63,652 nucleotides of DNA from Sinomonas gamaensis. GTDB lineage: Bacteria; Actinomycetota; Actinomycetes; Actinomycetales; Micrococcaceae. Position numbers and translations under genes: made by a program. The stretch lies in the NCBI RefSeq assembly GCF_005876955.1, contig NZ_SSCL01000018.1, positions 1 to 63,652 of the forward strand. The letters run 5' to 3'. Shown here piece by piece: positions 58,522-63,652 of the stretch (position 1 is its first letter; each line of letters starts with the position of its first letter). Under the pieces are notes generated by a model that worked only from the letters and a program-made list of their open reading frames with translations, was not told where the DNA came from and did not search any database.

Positions 58522-60213
58522 TCAGGCTTCGAGCACCACCGGGATGATCATGGGCCGACGCCGCAGCTTGCGGCTCACCCACGTGCCGATCACGCGCCGG
58601 ACCACCTGCTGGAGCTGGTACGCCGTGTGGTCTGGCTTCGCGAGGATCGCCTCCTCGAGCGCCTCGTTGACCTTCGGGATGATGTCATCGAAGACGGCGT
58701 CGTCCTCCGCCACGCCGCGGGCGTGGATCTCTGGGCCGGACACGACCTTGCCGGTCGAGCGGTTCACCACGGTGATGACCGAGATGAAGCCCTCATCGCC
58801 AAGGATGCGACGGTCCTTGAGGTCGGCATCGGTGATAGCGCCCACACTACTGCCGTCGACGTAGACAAAGCCGACCTCGACCTGGCCCACGATCCGAGCA
58901 CGCCCGTCTGCGAGGTCCACGACCGTGCCGTTGTCGGCAAGGATCACGCTGTCCGGCTCCATCCCCGTCTCAAGGGCGAGATTGCCGTTGGCGATGAGAT
59001 GCCGAGTCTCGCCGTGAACCGGCATGGCGTTGAGCGGCTCGACGATGTTGTAGCAGTAGAGGAGCTCGCCCGCCGCCGCATGGCCGGAGACGTGGACCTT
59101 GGCGTTGCCCTTGTGGACGACCTTGGCACCGAGCTTGAGCAGGCCGTTGATGACGCGGAAGACCGCGTTCTCGTTGCCCGGGATGAGCGACGAGGCGAGG
59201 ATCACCATGTCCCCCGTGCCGACTTGCACGCGATGGTCGCCGTTTGCCATCCGCGACAGCGCGGCCATGGGTTCACCCTGGGACCCGGTCGACATCAGGA
59301 CGAGCTGGTGGTCCGGATAGTCATCGATGTGCTTGATGTCCACGAGAATGCCCGGCGGGACGTCAAGGTAGCCGAGCTTCGCGGCGATCGTCATGTTCCG
59401 CACCATCGAGCGGCCAACGAAGGCCACCTTGCGACCGTGGTGGTGGGCGGCGTCGAGCACCTGCTGCACACGGTGAACATGCGAGGAGAAGCTCGCCACG
59501 ATGATCCGCTTGCGCGCCTGGCCGAAAAGACGGTCGAGGACCGGGCCGATCTCTTTCTCAGCGGTCGTGAACCCCGGGATGTCAGCGTTCGTCGAATCCG
59601 CCATGAAGAGGTCCACCCCCTCTTCGCCAAGCCTGGCGAAGTGGCGGAGGTCCGTGATGCGGCCGTCGAGCGGGAGCTGGTCCATCTTGAAGTCACCCGT
59701 GTGGAGGACGCTGCCTCCCGCGGTCCGGATGAACACGGCGAGCGCGTCCGGGATGGAGTGGTTCACCGCGATGAACTCGGTCTGGAATGGGCCGAAGTCG
59801 AGGACTTGGCCTTCTTCGACCACCCGGAGGACGGGTGTGATCCTGTGCTCTGCGAGCTTCGCCTCCACGAGGGCCAGGGTGAGCTGCGAGCCGACGAGGG
59901 GGATGTCGCGGCGGTGCCGGAGGAGGTACGGAACGGCCCCTATGTGGTCCTCGTGACCGTGGGTGAGCACACAGGCCACCACATCCTGAATGCGATTCTC
60001 AATGTAGGAGAAGTCCGGGAGGATCAAGTCCACGCCGGGCTGGTGCTCTTCCGGGAAGAGGACGCCGCAGTCGACGATGAGGAGCTTGCCGTCGATCTCG
60101 AAGACGGCCATGTTGCGGCCGACCTCGCCCAGTCCCCCGAGGGGCACGATCCGGAGAGTGCCCTGCGGCAACTTCGGCGGCGTCGTGAGGACCGGGAGGG
60201 CAAGTTGGGTCAT
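58522..60213 (-). CDS. rnj: Ribonuclease J
   Basis: Metallo-beta-lactamase RNase of 563 residues with endo- and 5'-exonuclease activity. The zinc motif HGHEDH is at residues 85-90. The beta-CASP segments are LFMADSTNADIPGFT, IIVASFSSHVHRVQQVLDAA and VHVSGHAAAGEL. A C-terminal domain dimerises in the family. It lies between dapA and ftsK on the same strand, 27 bases after dapA. Confidence 0.97.
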   Translation of the reverse strand: MTQLALPVLTTPPKLPQGTLRIVPLGGLGEVGRNMAVFEIDGKLLIVDCGVLFPEEHQPGVDLILPDFSYIENRIQDVVACVLTHGHEDHIGAVPYLLRHRRDIPLVGSQLTLALVEAKLAEHRITPVLRVVEEGQVLDFGPFQTEFIAVNHSIPDALAVFIRTAGGSVLHTGDFKMDQLPLDGRITDLRHFARLGEEGVDLFMADSTNADIPGFTTAEKEIGPVLDRLFGQARKRIIVASFSSHVHRVQQVLDAAHHHGRKVAFVGRSMVRNMTIAAKLGYLDVPPGILVDIKHIDDYPDHQLVLMSTGSQGEPMAALSRMANGDHRVQVGTGDMVILASSLIPGNENAVFRVINGLLKLGAKVVHKGNAKVHVSGHAAAGELLYCYNIVEPLNAMPVHGETRHLIANGNLALETGMEPDSVILADNGTVVDLADGRARIVGQVEVGFVYVDGSSVGAITDADLKDRRILGDEGFISVITVVNRSTGKVVSGPEIHARGVAEDDAVFDDIIPKVNEALEEAILAKPDHTAYQLQQVVRRVIGTWVSRKLRRRPMIIPVVLEA

Positions 60214-60240
60214 TGCTTCTTCTTTCTAGGTACAGTCCAT

Positions 60241-61155
60241 CTAGGCAAAGTCCATTCCGGCTTCGGCCAGATCGGCTCGGATAAGGGCTAGCTCCGCGTC
60301 GCCCGGCTCCACGAGGGGAAGCCGGACCGTGGAGGTGGGCAGGACTCCCTGCCACTTGAGAACCTGCTTCGTCGCGACGGCACCCTGAACGCGGGTCATG
60401 ATGCCGCGGATCACGGGGTCGAGATCGAAGTGAATCTTGCGGGCGGTCGTAAAGTCGCCGGCGAGCGCCGCGTCGACGAGGGCCCGGAACTCCTTTGTGA
60501 CCACGTGGGCGGTCACGCTCACGACGCCGAGAGCACCTGCAGCCATCCACGGCAGCGTCAGCCCGTCGTCGCCCGAGTAGACGGCCAGGTCGGTCTTTGC
60601 GAGGACCCGCGTGATGGAGGCGAAGTCCGCCTTCGCGTCCTTGAGGCCGAGGATGTTGGGGTGCTCGGCCAGCCGGAGGATCGTGTCTGTGGCGATCGGA
60701 ATCCCCGAACGTCCGGGGATGTCGTAGAGCATGACGGGAAGGTCCGTCGCGGAGGCGATGCTCTCGAAGTGCGCCTGAACTCCAGCCTGGCTCGGCTTGT
60801 TGTAGTAGGGAGTCACGATGAGCAGGCCGTCGACACCGAGCTCCGCCGCTCGCCGCGACAGGCTGATCGAGTGACGGGTGTCGTTCGTCCCCGTGCCGGC
60901 GATCACCTTGGCCCGGTCGCCCACGGCCTCGAGGACCACCTTGAACATCGAGAGGTTTTCCTCGTCCGTGAGGGTGGAGGTCTCACCCGTGGTGCCCGTG
61001 ACCACGAGCCCATCGCATCCGTCGTCGACAAGCTTGGCTGCCAGCTGACCCGCCGCATCGTAGTCGACCTCGCCGTCCTTCGCGAAAGGGGTGACCATCG
61101 CGGTCAGAAGGGTGCCGAAAGTCTGGGTGCGGATGTCGGAGTCAGCCATGCTCAA
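60241..61155 (-). CDS. dapA: 4-hydroxy-tetrahydrodipicolinate synthase
   Basis: First committed enzyme of DAP/lysine synthesis, condensing pyruvate and aspartate semialdehyde. The 304-residue barrel shows GTTGETSTLTDEE, TPYYNKPSQAG, MLYDIPGRSGI with the catalytic Tyr, and ILGLKDAKAD with the Schiff-base Lys. Start MSMADSDIRTQTFGTLLTAMVTPF. dapF elsewhere in the window belongs to the same pathway. Confidence 0.97.
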   Translation of the reverse strand: MSMADSDIRTQTFGTLLTAMVTPFAKDGEVDYDAAGQLAAKLVDDGCDGLVVTGTTGETSTLTDEENLSMFKVVLEAVGDRAKVIAGTGTNDTRHSISLSRRAAELGVDGLLIVTPYYNKPSQAGVQAHFESIASATDLPVMLYDIPGRSGIPIATDTILRLAEHPNILGLKDAKADFASITRVLAKTDLAVYSGDDGLTLPWMAAGALGVVSVTAHVVTKEFRALVDAALAGDFTTARKIHFDLDPVIRGIMTRVQGAVATKQVLKWQGVLPTSTVRLPLVEPGDAELALIRADLAEAGMDFA

Positions 61156-61202
61156 AACGTTACCCTGTCGCCGCTCGAGATGGAGAACGGAGCGCTCGCA
61201 AT

Positions 61203-61952
61203 TCAGCGGCGGTAACGGTCAAGCACGGAGCGGAACAAGAGCGCAGAAACCACCTCTGACCCCGTTCCTCTGGCGTGGACCATCCTGTGCCCGTCGGGAC
61301 CCCACACACCGCTCCCACCGCACGATTGCCCTAGCGAGGTCCTTCCGGCGGCGTTCGCCAAAAGCGCGAAGAAGCGGCTGTCCATGGCGCGGGCCCCGAA
61401 ATGCAGGTCCAACCGGCGCTCCTCCCCCACAACGTAGACGGCGGAAGCCGCGTAGAGATCAGCACCGCCAGCTGCGGCTTCGGCGGCGTGCGACGGTTTC
61501 GCCACGTCGAAGCAGACAGCCAGAGCGATATTCCAGCCGTCCACTTCGACAAGCGTCGGCCCTGAGCCCGGCTCGAAGTAGTGCTGCTCAGCACCATGCA
61601 CGTGCGTCTTCGGGGCGATGAGGGGAATGGTTCCCGGCCGGATCAGCACCGACGCGAGACGGGGCGTCCCATCGGGCTCCCGGACCGCCGCGCCCAACGC
61701 GGCGATGATCCCCATGTCCTCGCACGCGGCCTGAACTTCGGCGAGCTGGCTCGAGGGATTGGTGAGCCAGCAGGCTTCGTCGTCGAGTTGCGAGAGGTCG
61801 TATCCGATGAGCGAGAGCTCGGGGAAGACGGCGATTCGCGCGCCGTGGCCGTCGGCATCTTCCAGAGCCTGGACATGTCCGTCGATGTTCGCCGCGATTC
61901 CGCCTTGGCTCGACTCGTATTGCACGGCTGCGACGGTGAGCTCAGCGGACAT
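61203..61952 (-). CDS. Carbon-nitrogen hydrolase (nitrilase superfamily)
   Basis: A 249-residue amidase-like hydrolase. The catalytic triad is complete: Glu in FPELSLIGYDL, Lys in PKTHVHGAE, and Cys in AVCFDVAKP. The substrate is unknown; omega-amidase or N-carbamoyl type enzymes are possible. It lies on the same strand upstream of dapA, 47 bases away, and downstream of the small SOS gene by 30 bases. Confidence 0.9.
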   Translation of the reverse strand: MSAELTVAAVQYESSQGGIAANIDGHVQALEDADGHGARIAVFPELSLIGYDLSQLDDEACWLTNPSSQLAEVQAACEDMGIIAALGAAVREPDGTPRLASVLIRPGTIPLIAPKTHVHGAEQHYFEPGSGPTLVEVDGWNIALAVCFDVAKPSHAAEAAAGGADLYAASAVYVVGEERRLDLHFGARAMDSRFFALLANAAGRTSLGQSCGGSGVWGPDGHRMVHARGTGSEVVSALLFRSVLDRYRR

Positions 61953-61982
61953 GCGGCCATCCTAGGCCATCGGGCTGGCCGC

Positions 61983-62210
61983 TCAGGGGGCGTGGAGGAG
62001 GGCGACAAGGCGAGCTTCGGCAGCTCTCCGCAGAGCCTCGGCCCATCCGGCCAGCTGGCCCGCAGCGAGCGAGAACCGGACGAGCTCTTCGGGGCGAAGG
62101 ACTTCGACGTCCGCCTCGCTCAGCCTGCGCGCGAGTTCACCGGCCGTCGGCTCGCCCACCGCGAGTGGGTTCTCGACACCCCAGGCCTCGGGATCATGTG
62201 GAGCGTCCAT
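61983..62210 (-). CDS. Small SOS-controlled protein of unknown function
   Basis: A 75-residue, acidic-then-Ala/Arg-rich protein starting MDAPHDPEAWGVENPL and ending QLAGWAEALRRAAEARLVALLHAP. The second half is helical and reminds me of the first helix of DUF222/13E12-type proteins, but this is a weak resemblance. The start is fixed by the promoter: -10 TATTCT ends seven bases before the ATG, with a near-perfect LexA box in the spacer. It could be a degraded remnant or a complete small protein. Confidence 0.6.
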   Translation of the reverse strand: MDAPHDPEAWGVENPLAVGEPTAGELARRLSEADVEVLRPEELVRFSLAAGQLAGWAEALRRAAEARLVALLHAP

Positions 62211-62217
62211 GGCTTCG

Positions 62218-62247
62218 AGAATATTCGAAGATGTGTTCGAACAGCAA
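62218..62247 (-). promoter_or_regulatory. SOS promoter with near-perfect LexA box
   Basis: On the minus strand -35 TTGCTG (62247-62242) and -10 TATTCT (62223-62218) are 18 bases apart. TCGAAGATGTGTTCGA (62225-62240, plus strand) in the spacer differs from the LexA palindrome TCGAAC-NNNN-GTTCGA at one base. The ATG at 62210 is seven bases beyond the -10. Confidence 0.8.
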
Positions 62248-62278
62248 GGGCGTCTCTGCTCCGTGAGAGCATGAGCCC

Positions 62279-63487
62279 ATGGCGTCTCCTCCCCCGGCCG
62301 CAGCGCGACTCGTCGGGGTCGACCTTGCACGCGGGACAGCATTGCTCGCCATGATGACCACCCACATCCTGCCGACCATGGAACCCGACCTCGCCGGGCG
62401 AATGGAGCCCACATGGATCGGCCTCGCCTTCTCGGGACGGGCGGCCGCGCTCTTCGCCGTCGTGGCGGGAATCTCGCTATCCCTCGGCCGCGTTCCAGCT
62501 GCGGCCAACCGTCTGGGTCTGGCCCTGCGCGCGCTGGTGATCGCCGTCGTCGGCCTCTTCCTTGGCGGGCTCGACGTGAACATCGCGATCATTCTGGTCC
62601 AGTACGCCGTGCTGTTCTGGTGCTCGATCCCAGTGTTCAGACTCAGTCAGCGCTCGCTCGGCCTCCTCGCTGGAGCATGGATCGTGCTGGCGCCGGTCGC
62701 TTCGTTCATCGTGAGGCCGTGGTTCATCGACCGCCCCGAACCATTGGTGCTCGGCCACAATCCAACGTGGACGGACCTCCGCGATCCGGGCAAGCTGCTC
62801 ACGGACCTCTTCGTGACCGGGAACTACCCCGTCGTTCAATGGATGGCCTACATCTTCGTCGGCCTGTGGATCGGGCGCCTGCCGCTGCGGAACTGGAGCG
62901 TCCAGCTGGGGCTGCTGCTGGGAGGAGCCATAGCAGCCGCCCTGGGGAAGGCCGCCGAGTGGGCGCTCATGGTCCCCTTGGGAGGCCACGCCGCGCTCAT
63001 GGCCACGCCTCAAGCCAGCCAATGGCCGTTGGATGCGATGCTTAGGGCCGATCTGATCGGCGTGCAGCAGACCGGCACCGTCTGGTGGCTGGCAACAGCC
63101 GCACCTCACTCGGGCAGCACCCTCGACCTCCTGCACACGAGCGGAACTTCCGCGATGGCGCTCGGATTCTTCCTCCTCGTAGCCCGCATGCGGCCGCTCA
63201 GCCGAACCGGGGTTCTCCTGCCGCTCGCGGGCGCGGGGAGCATGACCCTCACCCTCTACACCGCCCATGTCTGGGCGGTGTCATGGAGCCAGGGTGGCGG
63301 TACCCCCGGCCTTGAGCGAGAGGGCCTGCTCGCCGTTCATATCGTTGCCGCGTTGGCGATAGGGCTTCTTTTCAGAGCCAACGGCTGGAGGGGCCCGCTC
63401 GAGTGGGTAGCGCATGGCGCCTACCGTCTCGGGAGCCTCAAGCAGAGGACGACGACGGCGACTCCCCGCCAAGGGCGCGTCAGGTAA
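62279..63487 (+). CDS. Membrane acyltransferase-like protein, DUF1624/HGSNAT type
   Basis: A 402-residue membrane protein with about 10 hydrophobic segments. The N-terminus LVGVDLARGTALLAMMTTHIL, followed by FSGRAAALFAVVAGISLSLG, is the pattern of heparan-alpha-glucosaminide acetyltransferase-like/DUF1624 and DUF418 proteins. It may move acetyl groups across the membrane; the substrate is unknown. It is divergent from the small SOS gene and its ATG lies 39 bases from the LexA box, so it might share the control. Only a weak GAGAG precedes the start. Confidence 0.8.
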   Translation: MASPPPAAARLVGVDLARGTALLAMMTTHILPTMEPDLAGRMEPTWIGLAFSGRAAALFAVVAGISLSLGRVPAAANRLGLALRALVIAVVGLFLGGLDVNIAIILVQYAVLFWCSIPVFRLSQRSLGLLAGAWIVLAPVASFIVRPWFIDRPEPLVLGHNPTWTDLRDPGKLLTDLFVTGNYPVVQWMAYIFVGLWIGRLPLRNWSVQLGLLLGGAIAAALGKAAEWALMVPLGGHAALMATPQASQWPLDAMLRADLIGVQQTGTVWWLATAAPHSGSTLDLLHTSGTSAMALGFFLLVARMRPLSRTGVLLPLAGAGSMTLTLYTAHVWAVSWSQGGGTPGLEREGLLAVHIVAALAIGLLFRANGWRGPLEWVAHGAYRLGSLKQRTTTATPRQGRVR

Positions 63488-63527
63488 CCGCTTAGGCCAC
63501 GTCCGTGCGCCAGCGTAGGTGATGGGT

Positions 63528-63652
63528 TCAGCAGCCTTCGGCGTGGGGGTTGGTGGTGCAGGTTTGGGCGTAGAGCTTGACCTGGGAGCGCCAGACGGAG
63601 ACCGGGCGGGGCGGGGAGGGCACGGCGGCGGTGCCGGGGATGGGCTGGAAGG
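63528..63652 (-). CDS. C-terminal end of an unidentified gene (cut by the window edge)
   Basis: An open frame enters from the right edge on the minus strand and ends at a TGA (63528-63530). The visible 41 residues include PSPPRPVSVWRSQVKLYAQT and end CTTNPHAEGC. Codons have G or C at nearly every third position, which supports real coding. I do not recognise the family. The last 40 bases before it (63488-63527) hold nothing that I can name. Confidence 0.5.
   Translation of the reverse strand, partial: FQPIPGTAAVPSPPRPVSVWRSQVKLYAQTCTTNPHAEGC

Overview
The window is a chromosomal core segment from a high-GC actinobacterium. Gene content and order point to Micrococcaceae (Arthrobacter/Sinomonas-like): tyrS next to an rRNA operon, argCJBDFR-argGH, pheST, infC-rpmI-rplT, a his cluster beside lexA, dapF-miaA-miaB, recX-recA-DUF3046, and clgR-cinA-pgsA-ftsK-rnj-dapA. 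This placement rests on synteny and protein character; no database search was made. Most genes lie on the minus strand and many are coupled by 4-base overlaps. I saw no phage, IS element, CRISPR array or tRNA gene.

Layout. 1-390: promoters and leader of an rRNA operon that runs off the left edge on the minus strand, just downstream of tyrS. 391-7131: tyrS, a HelR/HelD-type RNA polymerase-recycling ATPase, apt, a 3-methyladenine DNA glycosylase, a mycothiol-dependent-enzyme-family protein and a PIG-L deacetylase. 7181-16309: the arginine biosynthesis and repressor genes, with ARG-box-like operators in front of argC and argG. 16433-23329: a quinone oxidoreductase, a 1309-residue membrane NRPS of the Pls (epsilon-poly-lysine synthetase) type, an M1 zinc peptidase overlapping its stop codon, and a phosphopantetheinyl transferase facing them at the end of the pheS-pheT operon. 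27059-32420: SIMPL protein, radical SAM protein with an SOS promoter, Nudix hydrolase, two transporters and an rRNA/tRNA methyltransferase. 32531-34577: infC-rpmI-rplT, with an AUU start for infC, a structured leader and a strong terminator. 34673-40818: DUF1844, MFS, SseB, priA/hisA, a previously easy-to-miss 51-residue membrane protein, hisH, hisB, hisC. 40879-49973: LysM SOS protein, lexA, dinG, hflX, a methyltransferase, dapF, miaA, miaB. 50019-63652: secreted lysozyme-like protein, recX, recA, DUF3046, MarR, clgR, cinA, pgsA, ftsK, rnj, dapA, an amidohydrolase, a small SOS gene, a membrane acyltransferase and a truncated gene at the right edge.

Two themes connect the region. First, the Pls-type synthetase, its M1 peptidase and a carrier-protein-activating transferase look like a compact system for making, and trimming or tolerating, a cationic polyamino acid; product unknown. 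Second, five LexA-box-like sites mark a local SOS network: lexA, the divergent LysM protein, recA(-recX), the radical SAM gene and a 75-codon gene at 61983-62210. Several genes have a TAnnnT -10 element 6-8 bases before the start codon and are probably leaderless.
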